Shown: in pieces, positions 11,778 to 21,644 of the stretch
Numbering within the stretch: position 1 is the first letter of the stretch
Layout: every line of letters begins with the position of its first letter
NCBI GenBank assembly: GCA_043228905.1
Contig: JBHGNT010000003.1
Location: 14,136,001 to 14,200,000 of the forward strand
From: Azolla caroliniana
Taxonomy: Eukaryota > Polypodiophyta
Direction of reading: 5' to 3'
Length of the DNA: 64,000 nt
Notes under the pieces: model-generated
Databases searched by the model: none
Told to the model about the DNA's origin: nothing
The model's input: only the letters and a program-made list of their open reading frames with translations
Program-made: the position numbers and the translations under genes

Positions 11778-12233
11778 TATTAGAGACATAGACTAATGTA
11801 AGCATTATATAAGGATTGAATATAGATGAATAGATAGATCTAGATAGAGAGGAGAGAGAGAAAGAAGGGTGTCGATCCACTCGACCACCCCCGAGAGAAG
11901 GGATCGAGATGGACTCGAGCCTCGATCGGCGTCCCATACCACCGTCGTGGCGTCGAGTCGTACCTGGTGCTGGCGCGAGTTGACCCACCACAAGACAGAG
12001 TCTCGACGTAGTCAACTAGATGATAAATTAAGGGTAGCTAGGCCTCTTATTTATAGTGATACCCAAGGCCCGCAGGCAAGTTCACACTTGGCCTAATGGG
12101 TTGTCTCAATCCTGAGAATTAAAAGTAATCCTCCCCTTCTTTACACTCTCGTTTAACCCTCACACTTATCCACGTGTATAGAATACTACAGTAAATTCTC
12201 ACCACGGGATATTATATGGTCATGCCCGTAACA
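11778..12233 (-). repeat. GYP1 5' LTR
   Basis: It matches 4704-5170. Its outer TG has decayed to TA on the plus strand (TATTAGAGAC). The right flank repeats the target CCGAG at 12234. Confidence 0.9.
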
Positions 12234-12675
12234 CCGAGGAACTCGCGCAGCTACTGGAAGATTTCGGCAAAAGTCAGGAGGGTATGTTTCACCGAATCAT
12301 GGAAGCAGGCAGCACACGGCAAAGAGCAGAGCCCATCGCAATACCAAATAGCGATACCGCCGAACAGGAGGAACCTCCGCCTAATTCATCGGAGATGACA
12401 ACTACGGACGACAACACTGAGGAAGTTACGGACAGGATAGAGCCTCAGCCTAACGAGAGCCCGCATACGGTAGAGCCAGCCACAATAGAACGGAATGAGC
12501 CAAAGAGCTAGGTCCGCCCACGCAGGGAGAAGTTGACGCCATGGAAAACCCCATGATGACCGAGCAAGTACAAGACATGCAACCGAGCAACGACGCGCCT
12601 ACGATCACTACGTCGTCCCTGGACCAGTACATAGGAGTGGAACCAAACATCCTGGATATTTTAGAGGAAGAATAG
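12234..12675 (+). pseudogene. CC2: coiled-coil protein, C-terminal part
   Basis: Continuation of CC2 after GYP1. The sequence resumes with ELAQLLEDFGKSQEG, matching KEIVQLLEEFGHSQ of CC3 and EIRGLVERLDDGQL of CC1. An acidic, proline-rich tail follows and ends PNILDILEEE-stop (12673-12675). A stop near 12510 and a frameshift lie between. The same terminal residues in CC1 argue that this tail was under selection while the elements were active. Confidence 0.65.
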
Positions 12676-12699
12676 AGGGATGGGTCCAACTTTCCATGG

Positions 12700-12722
12700 C
12701 ACTATCCCACAGATGTGCCAAG
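12700..12722 (+). other. Inverted PBS-like motif before the CC2 LTR
   Basis: GCACTATCCCAC, then AGATGTGCCA and AG before the LTR start. It is homologous to 2981-3005 in the same position and also ends in CCA two bases before the LTR. Confidence 0.6.
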
Positions 12723-12955
12723 TGTTGTCCGCCGGAATCGTAACCGACAGACAGAAGCGCAGAAATATTATAATATAGTAAAGCGTTAAGAAACGAATGT
12801 AACGGTTCACGCGGGAAGCGTGAATGGCTAAAAGCCCTGTGTATATAAAGGGCAAAAATCCTCTGTTAGAGGGAGCATGTAATTTTGAGTGTAGGACATT
12901 TTTCTAATAGAATCCTATCTTCTCTCATCTCTGTGCATATTTGTGTCTATCTGCA
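12723..12955 (+). repeat. CC2 right LTR (right end uncertain)
   Basis: It starts TGTTGTCCGCC. It shares a GGTTCACG...GAAGCGT block and the TATA box TATATAAAGGGC (12842-12853) with the CC3 LTR. The right end is a guess from a CA near 12955. Between there and 13190 nothing recognisable was seen. Confidence 0.4.
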
Positions 12956-13189
12956 GGAATCATGATTCGCTCTTCCGCGATGATGCAAACTTTCATTTTC
13001 CCTCAGAGAAAAGAGATCGTGTTATGCTACCAATGCTGCTTGATATTAGTTGTTCGTAACCATGACCGTCCTAGCAGCATCGGGTATACTCCAGGGGCAT
13101 CCAGTCATAATACTATTGTAGACACAATAAAGGTATGCACTACAAGGTTTCAAATTAACCCTATCGGTCAAACCGATCACGTAACTATC

Positions 13190-13313
13190 AGGAACATTAC
13201 TAAGACAGAGAAGTACTATCAGGAATAGTACTAAGACAGAGAATGAATCAGTACTAAAATATGAGGATTAGTACTAAGGGAGGTGTAGAACTCGCGAGAG
13301 AACGAAAGAGTAA

Positions 13314-13359
<46 letters not shown>

Positions 13360-13659
13360 AAATGATGATAACAAAAGATATATATTATGTTAAGAGAATA
13401 TACAATAGTAGCTAGGAGGCTTAAGACTAGCGTTGAACCAATTTGGTTCGAAATAATACCTTGTGCCTCCTTTTATAGTGTTCCAGGAGTACTCCTGAAG
13501 TTTCTAGAATGTTCCAGAGAAATCTGGAATATACATCTATTTTCTATAGTAAACCTTAAATGAAAATAATATCCTTCGTATTACAATATATAGCCTAATG
13601 GTCAAGAGCTTGATCATGTAACATAAGGTCACAGGTTCGAATCTTGGCATATGATGACA
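13190..13659 (-). repeat. GYP2a 3' LTR
   Basis: On the minus strand it begins TGTCATCATATGCC, next to the polypurine tract TTTTAAAAGGGGGATAA (13660-13676). It resembles the GYP2b LTR at 31440-31887, including the AGTACTCCTGA block and TAGTACTA repeats at the far end, which is approximate. It contains a (GT)n(GA)n microsatellite at about 13315-13358. Confidence 0.7.
13588..13655 (+). other. tRNA-like module in the GYP2a LTR
   Basis: On the plus strand, antisense to the LTR, an A-box match TAGCCTAATGG is followed about 40 bases later by a B-box match GGTTCGAATCT. The spacing is tRNA-like, but no complete cloverleaf was recognised. Similar modules lie in other gypsy LTRs of this window. Confidence 0.55.
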
Positions 13660-13690
13660 TTATCCCCCTTTTAAAATGACGAGTGTTACA

Positions 13691-14302
13691 AGTCGTTTTG
13701 GATTGAGCACCCGGTTTGTCTGGATATTAACGATGGAAGTCTTCAACAAGAGCACGAGCATTGGTCACATTCTCTATTGGTTCCCAAGTATGCTCACCGG
13801 GACTATATCCTAGTCAATCAACTAAATAGTAGAGCTTGTTGCGAACAATCTTGGAATCAAGGATGGCAGCAACTTCGTACTCAGGTCCATCTTCAAGTTC
13901 AATCAGGGGTGGAGGTGGTTTAATAAAACCTTGGATGGTGTTGTCCTAATAGGGTTCTAGGAGAGAACTATGAAACACCGAATGTATCTGTAGTTGCGGA
14001 GGTAGATTGAGACGAAAAGCGACATCATTAATTTTTTCGCATGGGCGAGTACTCTTGATGTGTTGTAGTAGTAGCCATACCTGATCTCCAATGTCAAAAC
14101 TGGATGGAAGCCGATGACGATCCATGTAATCCTTGTGTGTTTGTTGAGCTTGTTGTAGATGAGTAGATAAATCTGTTTGTATCTTGCGTATCCGCTCCAA
14201 ATGATCCTCTGCGCAAGGATTTGAGGTTACTCTAAGGTTTCAAATACACACCACCGGGGGTGACAACCCGTGTAAGCATAAAATGGTGTGACCTTTGTCG
14301 AT
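13691..14302 (-). pseudogene. GYP2a integrase C-terminus and chromodomain
   Basis: 13946-14200 encodes the end of a gypsy integrase (SFDIGDQVWLLLQHIKSTRP, HSVFHSSLLEPY). Further left a chromodomain is readable in broken frame (YEVAAILDSKI, LVDWLGYSPGEHTWEP), closely matching the plus-strand copy at 31200-31390. It would help target insertion to chromatin. The sequence is cut on the right by COP1. Confidence 0.8.
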
Positions 14303-14307
14303 CAGTG

Positions 14308-14921
14308 TGTTGGGATTACGATCCCTTCGGATGGGATGGTCGGATGTCGGAGATGAATGCCGACGAGCCCGGTTTCGGTTTCGGATCCGGATGTTGAAGA
14401 CCCCGGCTTCGGTGCAGGATGACGAATGTACCCGGAGAGCGATCCGGATGCAGGGACATATCCGTGAATATGTTTGCTAAGGGCCCCTGAGGCTATAGTT
14501 GTAAATAGCCCCAAAGTCATATATGTATAAATATGACTTAGGGCAAACAGTTTTACTGTTGCTAATCATTTTTCTGTTTTTCCACTCAAGAGGAGTGAAG
14601 AGGGAGCAGTCGTGAGAGAGTGAGAGAGAGAGATAAAGCGTGAGAGAGGAAGAGGACTACGCCTCTGTGTATTTCCGCCGCCTGTGGCGAGGACAGCGAG
14701 CTCAAGGTCGTCGCCTTGCAGCTCGCCATTGTGTACTTCTCTTTGTATAGTGTTGGTTTGGAGTCTCGTACTCCCGTGGTTTTTCCTATCTAGGGTTTTC
14801 CACGTTAATCCCTGTGTATACGTGTGTTTCTCTCTGTGGTTCCTATTTTCTGCTGCATTGATTCGCGATTACTCGGTTGTGGCCGAGTGGTGAAGGTCAA
14901 TCGAAGCGTCGATTCCCAACA
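14308..14921 (+). repeat. COP1 5' LTR
   Basis: It runs from TGTTGGGATTACG to GATTCCCAACA, with short inverted ends. A TATA-like ATGTATAAATATG lies near 14522-14534 and a (GA)-rich stretch follows. The PBS starts four bases after its end. Confidence 0.95.
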
Positions 14922-14924
14922 AAC

Positions 14925-14936
14925 TGGTATCAGAGC
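14925..14936 (+). other. COP1 primer-binding site
   Basis: TGGTATCAGAGC, complementary to the 3' end of initiator Met-tRNA, just inside the 5' LTR. Confidence 0.95.
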
Positions 14937-14951
14937 GAACTGCTGCAGAAA

Positions 14952-17900
14952 ATGGAAGGCGGCGGCAGCGGGCAGCCGGGGATGATGGTGCTGAATGCGC
15001 AGAATTACGCCGACTGGAAGATCAAGATGGAGGATCTTCTGATTGTTCGGGACCTGTACGAACCGATTGACAGGTCGGAAATACCGAAGGGGGTACTTGA
15101 GTCGGAATGGAGGCTTCTGAACCGGAAAGCCGTTGCAACCATTCGGCAATACGTCGACGTGAGCGTTCTACAACATGTGGCGAACGACACCAACGCATAT
15201 GAGATGTGGCGGAAGCTGTCGGGCCTCTATGAGAGGAAGAATGCGTTGAACCGAACCTCCCTGATGAGGAAGATAGTGAATCTCAAGTACCGGGACGGCG
15301 AGAGTATGGTGGAACACGTAAGCACGTTCATGGGATTCGTGAATCAGCTTGCGGCGATCAAGTTCCCGTTGGAGGATGCAATGCAAGCCATCATCCTGAT
15401 GTGTACATTGCCGGAAAGCTGGGAGAACTTGGTGGTGACTCTCAGCACCTCCTGCACAGAAGATAACTTGTCCTTGCAAACGGTAAAGACAAGTATTTTG
15501 AACGAAGAAGCGCGTCGGAGAGATAAAGAACTGGCCTCCGACCCGAAGGCACTGCTTACCGAATCGGATCGGGGAAGACAATGGAACCGGAGTCCGCAAA
15601 GACGGGAGAAGTCGGGGACCCGGTCGCAGTCAAGAGGAAGGCCCACATGCTTCCACTGTGGGAAACCGGGGCACTTCCGAAAGAATTGTCGGCATTACCG
15701 AAAAGACAACGGAGCCGACGACACCGATTCGAAGAAGTCACCGGAGAGAAACGGTGCATACCGGGGAGCCACGGACCGGAGAGGTTCGGATCGGCGAGGG
15801 CAGGACCGGAAAGGAACAACGGCACTCGCGGCAAGTGAGGAAGAAATCATGCTCATCACCGAAGAAGGTGAACTAAACGTTGCCGGCGATGAGACGACCT
15901 GGGTGGTCGATTCCGGAGCATCGTTCCACCTGACCCCGGAGAGAATATACTTCTCATCCTACACAGCCGGTGAGCATGGCTGTGTTCGGATGGGAAATGA
16001 AGGTACGTGCCGGATTGCCGGCATAGGAGACGTGTGGTTGACAACCCCGACCGGATGCAAAATGCTGCTGAAGGATGTCCGACACGTTCCGGAGGTTCGA
16101 TTGAACCTGATTTCGGTCGGGAGGCTAGATGATGAAGGCTACGCAGGTAGCATCCGGAACGGCGTAATAAAGTTCAGCAAGGGGAGCCTGACAGTGGCTC
16201 GGGCCCGGAAAGACAACACACTGTACCTGATGAATGCCCGGTTATGTCCGGAAGAGTTGAATGTGGCAGCCGACACTGCCGGTGAGCTGTGGCACAAAAG
16301 ACTGTGCCACATGAGTGAGAAGGGGATGAAGAGGCTTGCAGAAGACAACCTTATCCCAGTGAAGCATGTGCACCTGGAGAAGTGCACCGATTGCCTGGCC
16401 GGTAAGCAGAACCGAACCTCCTTCCACTCAAGGCCACCGACGAGACGTAGCGCACCATTGGAGTTGGTGCACACTGATGTGTGTCAGGTAGAAACGAAGT
16501 CACATGGCGGAGCCCAGTACTTCGTAACATTCATCGATGATCATAGCCGAAAACTGTGGACGGCACCGATGAAGACAAAGGACCAAGTGTTGTGCGTCTT
16601 CAAAGAACTCCACGCGAGAGTGGAAAGGGAATCCGGCAAGAAGCTGAAAGCGATACGAGCGGATAACGGAGGGGAATACCGGGGGCAGTTCCAGGAGTAC
16701 TGTCGCTCGAAGGGAATCCGACTCGAGTTTACTGTGCCGAAGACGCCGGAACTGAACGGGCTGGCCGAGAGGATGAACCGGACCATAATGGAGAGGGTCC
16801 GGAGTATGCTGGCGCATGCGAAATTACCCAAGGGGTTTTGGGCTGAGGCAATGTCGACGGCGACATACGTGATAAACAGATCACCCTCAGTACCTTTGGA
16901 CGGAGACACGCCGCAGAAAGTGTGGACCGGTAAGGAAGTGTCCTACCGGCATCTGAAGGTGTTCGGGTGTCTCGCATACGTGCATGTGGCAAAGGACCGG
17001 AGAGGAAAGCTAGATCCAAAGACCCGGCCATGCATATTCCTCGGTTACGGCGATGACGAGTTCGGCTACCGAGTATGGGACCCGGTTGACAAGAAGATAT
17101 TCCGGAGTCGTGATATCATCTTCATGGAGAACAAGACACTCGCCGACTGGGAGTCGGAGAAGAAGATGAAGAGCTCCAAGTCGACCGGTGAGGATCAACT
17201 CTACGAGGAGCAGTCCCGACCGGCAAGGGACCGGTTAGCACTCGAGGATCCGGCCGAAGACGGTGAAGAAACAGAACCGGCCGAAGAAGATGAAAATGAT
17301 ACCGGAACCGGCCCCGATCCCGAAATGGATTCGGATGAAGAAGAAGAATCGGAAGAACCGATTACCGAAGCTCCCGAACGGAGATATCCTCTAAGAGAGA
17401 GGAGGGCCCCCCGGAGATTTCCGGATCCAGAGCACGTGCTGCTAACCGACGAGGGGGAGCCGGAGAGCTTTGAAGAAGCAAAGCACGACACCCAGAGCCG
17501 CAGGTGGTTGAGTGCCATGCAGGACGAGATGGATTCCCTGCATGAGAACCACACATATGAACTTGTGGAGTTGCCGAAAGGAAAGCGGGCACTTCGAAAC
17601 AAGTGGGTGTTCAAGCTGAAACCGGGAGATGCCGGAAACCCCCCGAGATACAAAGCCAGGATCGTGGTGAAGGGGTTTCAGCAGAAGAAGGGCGTCGACT
17701 TCGACGAGATATTTGCCCCGGTAGTGAAGATGACCTCCATCCGGACGGTGCTGAGCATAGCGGCAAGCATGGACCTCGAGGTAGAACAGATGGACGTGAA
17801 GACGGCATTCCTTCACGGTGACCTCGATGAAGAGATCTACATGCAGCAACCGGAAGGATTCGAGAAGAAAGGGAAGGAGCACCTGGTATGCCGGTTGAAG

Positions 17901-19028
17901 AAGAGCCTTTACGGACTGAAGCAGGCTCCCCGGCAATGGTACCGGAAATTCGACTCCTTCATGACCGACGAAGGGTACCTCAAAACGCAGTCCGACCACT
18001 GCGTGTTTGTGAAGAAGTTCGAAGGAGGAGACTTCCTAATACTCCTCCTGTACGTGGACGACATGTTGATCGTCGGACGGGACCAGGTCAAGATACGGAT
18101 GCTGAAGAAGGCTCTTCACCGAACCTTCTCAATGAAGGACTTGGGTCCGGCGAGGCAAATACTAGGGATGCACATCATCCGGGACCGGAAGAAGAAGCAG
18201 TTGTGGCTGTCACAGGAGAAGTACGTGACGAAGGTGCTTCACCGGTTCAACATGTCGGAAGCAAGACCGGTCGGATCGACCCTCCCGGCTAACTGCAAGC
18301 TGTCCAGCAAGCAAAGTCCCAAGACAAAGGCTGAAAAGGAGGATATGATGAAAGTGCCGTATGCCTCAGCCGTCGGGAGCTTGATGTACGCCATGGTGTG
18401 TACGAGACCGGACATCGGATATGCAGTCGGAGTGGTGAGCCGGTACATGAGCAATCCCGGCAAAGAGCATTGGAACGCGGCCAAGTGGATACTCCAATAC
18501 CTGAAGGGCACGGCAAACGTGTGCCTCCGATTCGGCTCCGGTAAGCCCGAACTCGACGGCTTTACCGATTCGGATATGTCGGCTGATGCAGATACCAGCC
18601 GGTCCACATCAGGGTATGTGATGACGTATGCAGGGGGAGCTGTTTCATGGCAGTCGAGGCTGCAGAAGACGGTTGCGTTGTCAACCACGGAGGCGGAGTA
18701 CATGGCGGCTGTTGAAGCCGGCAAGGAAATGATATGGATGAAGGACTTCATTAGAGAGCTCGGTATCCGGCAGGAGGAGTACCGACTCTACTGTGACAGT
18801 CAGAGTGCCATCCACCTTGCGAAGAACGCGGCCTATCACTCCCGGACGAAGCACATCCAGCGAAGATATCACTGGATCCGGGAAAGGATAGAAGACCAGG
18901 AGTTCGTGCTGACGAAGATCCACACGGACGAGAACGGCTCGGATATGCTGACCAAGGTCCTCACACCCGACAAGCTGGAAGCATGCCGGAAGAGGATCGG
19001 ATTGGAAAGACATCCCATGCCGAAGTGA
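14952..19028 (+). CDS. COP1 gag-pol polyprotein
   Basis: 1358 residues with no internal stop. I take the Met at 14952 because it follows the PBS; the in-frame Met at 14877 lies in the LTR. Domains in order: a UBN2-type gag (NYADWKIKMEDLL near residue 20), a zinc knuckle CFHCGKPGHFRKNC (about 240), aspartic protease VVDSGASFHLT (about 325), pre-integrase HHCC (LWHKRLCHMSEKG ... CTDCLAGK), integrase with TDVCQVE, RADNGGEYRG and the Glu in ELNGLAERMNR, an acidic linker, RT with YVDDMLIVG, and RNase H (TDSDMSADADTSRSTSG, LSTTEAEYMA). The single polyprotein with integrase before RT is the copia order, and residue patterns resemble Tnt1/Tork. Catalytic residues all look present, so activity is possible but not shown. 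Confidence 0.95.
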   Translation: MEGGGSGQPGMMVLNAQNYADWKIKMEDLLIVRDLYEPIDRSEIPKGVLESEWRLLNRKAVATIRQYVDVSVLQHVANDTNAYEMWRKLSGLYERKNALNRTSLMRKIVNLKYRDGESMVEHVSTFMGFVNQLAAIKFPLEDAMQAIILMCTLPESWENLVVTLSTSCTEDNLSLQTVKTSILNEEARRRDKELASDPKALLTESDRGRQWNRSPQRREKSGTRSQSRGRPTCFHCGKPGHFRKNCRHYRKDNGADDTDSKKSPERNGAYRGATDRRGSDRRGQDRKGTTALAASEEEIMLITEEGELNVAGDETTWVVDSGASFHLTPERIYFSSYTAGEHGCVRMGNEGTCRIAGIGDVWLTTPTGCKMLLKDVRHVPEVRLNLISVGRLDDEGYAGSIRNGVIKFSKGSLTVARARKDNTLYLMNARLCPEELNVAADTAGELWHKRLCHMSEKGMKRLAEDNLIPVKHVHLEKCTDCLAGKQNRTSFHSRPPTRRSAPLELVHTDVCQVETKSHGGAQYFVTFIDDHSRKLWTAPMKTKDQVLCVFKELHARVERESGKKLKAIRADNGGEYRGQFQEYCRSKGIRLEFTVPKTPELNGLAERMNRTIMERVRSMLAHAKLPKGFWAEAMSTATYVINRSPSVPLDGDTPQKVWTGKEVSYRHLKVFGCLAYVHVAKDRRGKLDPKTRPCIFLGYGDDEFGYRVWDPVDKKIFRSRDIIFMENKTLADWESEKKMKSSKSTGEDQLYEEQSRPARDRLALEDPAEDGEETEPAEEDENDTGTGPDPEMDSDEEEESEEPITEAPERRYPLRERRAPRRFPDPEHVLLTDEGEPESFEEAKHDTQSRRWLSAMQDEMDSLHENHTYELVELPKGKRALRNKWVFKLKPGDAGNPPRYKARIVVKGFQQKKGVDFDEIFAPVVKMTSIRTVLSIAASMDLEVEQMDVKTAFLHGDLDEEIYMQQPEGFEKKGKEHLVCRLKKSLYGLKQAPRQWYRKFDSFMTDEGYLKTQSDHCVFVKKFEGGDFLILLLYVDDMLIVGRDQVKIRMLKKALHRTFSMKDLGPARQILGMHIIRDRKKKQLWLSQEKYVTKVLHRFNMSEARPVGSTLPANCKLSSKQSPKTKAEKEDMMKVPYASAVGSLMYAMVCTRPDIGYAVGVVSRYMSNPGKEHWNAAKWILQYLKGTANVCLRFGSGKPELDGFTDSDMSADADTSRSTSGYVMTYAGGAVSWQSRLQKTVALSTTEAEYMAAVEAGKEMIWMKDFIRELGIRQEEYRLYCDSQSAIHLAKNAAYHSRTKHIQRRYHWIRERIEDQEFVLTKIHTDENGSDMLTKVLTPDKLEACRKRIGLERHPMPK

Positions 19029-19038
19029 AGGGGGAGTT

Positions 19039-19652
19039 TGTTGGGATTACGATCCCTTCGGATGGGATGGTCGGATGTCGGAGATGAATGCCGACGAGCC
19101 CGGTACCGGTTTCGGATCCGGATGTTGAAGACCCCGGCTTCGGTGCCGGATGACGAATGTACCCGGAGAGCGATCCGGATGCAGGGACATATCCGTGAAT
19201 ATGTTTGCTAAGGGCCCCTGAGGCTATAGTTGTAAATAGCCCCAAAGTCATATATGTATAAATATGACTTAGGGCAAACAGTTTTACTGTTGCTAATCAT
19301 TTTTCTGTTTTTCCACTCAAGAGGAGTGAAGAGGGAGCAGCCGTGAGAGAGTGAGAGAGAGAGATAGAGCGTGAGAGAGGAAGAGGACTACGCCTCTGTG
19401 TATTTCCGCCGCCTGTGGCGAGGACAGCGAGCTCAAGGTCGTCGCCTTGCAGCTCGCCATTGTGTACTTCTCTTTGTATAGTGTTGGTTTGGAGTCTCGT
19501 ACTCCCGTGGTTTTTCCCATCTAGGGTTTTCCACGTTAATCCCTGTGTATACGTGTGTTTCTCTCTGTGGTTCCTATTTTCTGCTGCATTGATTCGCGAT
19601 TACTCGGTTGTGGCCGAGTGGTGAAGGTCAATCGAAGCGTCGATTCCCAACA
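19039..19652 (+). repeat. COP1 3' LTR
   Basis: Copy of 14308-14921 with about six substitutions. The polypurine tract lies immediately before it at 19024-19038, overlapping the gag-pol stop region. Confidence 0.95.
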
Positions 19653-20274
19653 CAGTGGACAGAGTTATTATACGTGAATTCGGCGAAGTGGAGAATATCC
19701 GCCCAGTTATCTTGGTGATAGCTTAGAAAGCACCGAAGCTACTACTCCAGCATTTGATTTGTTCGTTCTGCTTGGCCGTTTGTTTGCGGGTGGTAGCCGG
19801 AGGAGAGGTTACAAGTGACCTTAAGCATTTTGATGAGGTGCTTCCAGAATTTCGAGATGAACTGGGGTCCACAGTTGCTGATGATACTATCGGGGAGGCC
19901 ATGATGCCGACATACCTCACGCATGACAATTTCAGCGGTTTCTTCACTAGAGATTTCCTTAGTACATGGCAGGAAATGGGCCATCTTCGTATATCGATCT
20001 ACTACTGTCAAAATGGCATCGAATCCCTTAGAAACTGGAAGATCTATGATGAAATTTAGAGCAATGGATTGCCACGACTTGCTTGGAATTGGTTATGGTT
20101 CTAATAAACCATATGGATGATGCCTTGGCATTTTTGCTCTGCAACATGTATCACAAGTCTGAAAAAAATCTTCGAAAAATCGTCACATATTGGGCCACCA
20201 GAATGATCGTTGTACTAAATCTAATGTTTTAGTATTACCAAAATGCCCAACTGTATATGTGTCATGACAGTGCT
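19653..20274 (-). pseudogene. GYP2a integrase, catalytic and zinc-binding part
   Basis: 19742-20011 carries VVDRYTKMAHFLPC, GLPDSIISNCGPQFIS (second catalytic Asp position changed: SNCGP where SDRGP is usual) and SGYHPQTNGQAER. Upstream, to about 20270, the HHCC region is readable (HDTYTVGHFG, TCDTCC) in broken frames. It continues the GYP2a fragment left of COP1. Confidence 0.8.
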
Positions 20275-20505
20275 TTTTAGGCTTTGCCAATTTCTACCAC
20301 AAGTTCATACAGGATTACTCAAAGCTTGTTCTGCCTCTCACAGAGATTACCAGGAAGGGACAATCGTTCGTTTGGTCTGAAGATGCAAACATGGCTTTTG
20401 AGAGTCTTAAGAAGGAATTTACATCAGCTCCTATTCTAGCTCATGTTGATCCGGAAAAGCAACAATGGAAGGCAGATACATTATCACGACTCTCGTATCT
20501 GGACT
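20275..20505 (+). pseudogene. Inverted RT-RNase H junction fragment inside GYP2a
   Basis: Read on the plus strand, opposite to the rest of GYP2a, this encodes GFANFYHKFIQDYSK, LTEITRKGQSFVWS, SAPILAHVDPEKQ and then WKADTLSRLS, the RT thumb/connection joined to the end of RNase H. This material is missing from the minus-strand frame at 20508-21191. It looks like an internal inversion with deletion. An independent insertion of a related element is possible. Confidence 0.7.
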
Positions 20506-20507
20506 AC

Positions 20508-21644
20508 TCAAAGGTGACAAGAATCATTCATAACATACAAGAGTTTCTTAAAGAATAGTAATCCATCATGACATTCGACTTGTTGATAGTCCGTACTTGG
20601 TTGTTGCGATTGTGAACAAGATGCTCGAGAGGGATCAATTTGTGCGAGAATGGCTTGGACGAAAGCATCTTTCGTCAAGTCCTCCCGTATGGTATCGATA
20701 ACGTGGGAATCTAATGGCATACCGAAGACCTGCGTTGCTTGCAGCCATGCCGGTCCCAATATTACTTGCTTTTGGTTATCGAAAGTTGGTTCATCTGGAC
20801 GTCGCAACAAACGTGGAGTCTGCCATTCTACCACCGTTTTGACCTTAGCTGGATCCATGGAGATGACATAGCCCAGAAATTCCACCTGGTTGCCCGCGAA
20901 GCTACATTTTTCTAGTTTTGCATAAAGACCATGTTCTCGAAGCCGTTTTAGTACTAACAATACATGAGAATCATGCTCTTCTTCGGTCTTCGAATAAACC
21001 AGTAGATCATCCATAAAGATGATAAAAGAAACATCCAAGAGATCTCGGAATATATCATTTGCCATGTGTTGGAAGACTATTGGTGCATTAGTGAGACCGA
21101 ATGGCATGACCGTATACTCGAAGTGCCCATCTCTGGTGCAGAACATAGTCTTCCATTCATCTGTTGGTCGGATCCGTACGAGGTTATACACTCCTCGTAA
21201 GTCGATCTTTGTGAAGAACCTTGCACCATTGATCCGTTCTAAAAGACTTCAAATAAGGGGAAGTGCATACCTATTCCTGATGGTGACCTTATTCAAGCCG
21301 TGATAGTCTATGACGAGACGAAGTGATCCATCCTTTTTCTTGACGAAGAAAATGGGTGCACCGGTTGGATATTTCTCCTCTATATAGGCTCGAAGGACTT
21401 CTAGCTCAGTTCGTGACAAATTGTAGATCGGTCCCCATGGTAGCTCTTTTCCCGGTTGTAAATCGATGGGGCAATCATACGGTAGGTGGTGAAGAAGCGT
21501 ATTGGCTTGTACCTTATCGAACACATCAGCATACTGATGGTATTTCTCTGGAAGTTGAACTATGGATTCCTCTTTAGTAGTGTTGGAGGGTTTTATTGAT
21601 ACCATGAAGACAAAGATTGCTTCCTTGCGTCCTTCCTCATGCAA
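20508..21644 (-). pseudogene. GYP2a reverse transcriptase
   Basis: 21249-21644 holds the RT N-terminal region ([37 protein letters not shown]). 20508-21191 holds the palm ([38 protein letters not shown]) and thumb ([11 protein letters not shown]). After VVEWQTPR the frame jumps directly to the spacer preceding integrase ([12 protein letters not shown]), so the connection and RNase H domains are deleted. The usual FLDD is FMDD. Confidence 0.85.

Larger units (their letters stand above)
4704..12233 (-). mobile_element. GYP1: complete Ty3/gypsy chromovirus inserted in CC2
   Basis: Both ends are defined. The LTRs lie at 4704-5170 and 11778-12233 and are flanked by the 5-bp duplication CCGAG (4699-4703 and 12234-12238). 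On the minus strand the order is 5' LTR, PBS, leader, gag, protease, RT-RNase H, integrase, chromodomain, polypurine tract, 3' LTR, which is the chromovirus order. All coding parts are broken by stops or frameshifts, and the LTRs differ by an indel and several substitutions, so the element looks old and inactive. A SINE-like retroposon sits inside it at 8400-8877. Confidence 0.9.
14308..19652 (+). mobile_element. COP1: intact Ty1/copia element (Tnt1/Tork-like)
   Basis: Complete: LTRs of 614 bp at each end, target duplication CAGTG (14303-14307 and 19653-19657), initiator-Met PBS, one uninterrupted gag-pol frame, and a polypurine tract AAGGGGGAG before the 3' LTR. By eye the two LTRs differ at about six positions (about 1%), so the insertion is recent. 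It splits GYP2a integrase. COP2 is a close relative with a nearly identical protein but clearly different LTR sequence. Confidence 0.95.

Noticed and set aside
14877-14951. Start of COP1 gag-pol at the upstream in-frame Met
   Set aside because: It lies in the 5' LTR and crosses the PBS; the Met at 14952 follows the PBS and matches the start used by COP2.
17442-17999. Long minus-strand frames inside COP1, and their mirror images in COP2
   Set aside because: They are antisense to a conserved, intact gag-pol and caused by GC-rich codon use.
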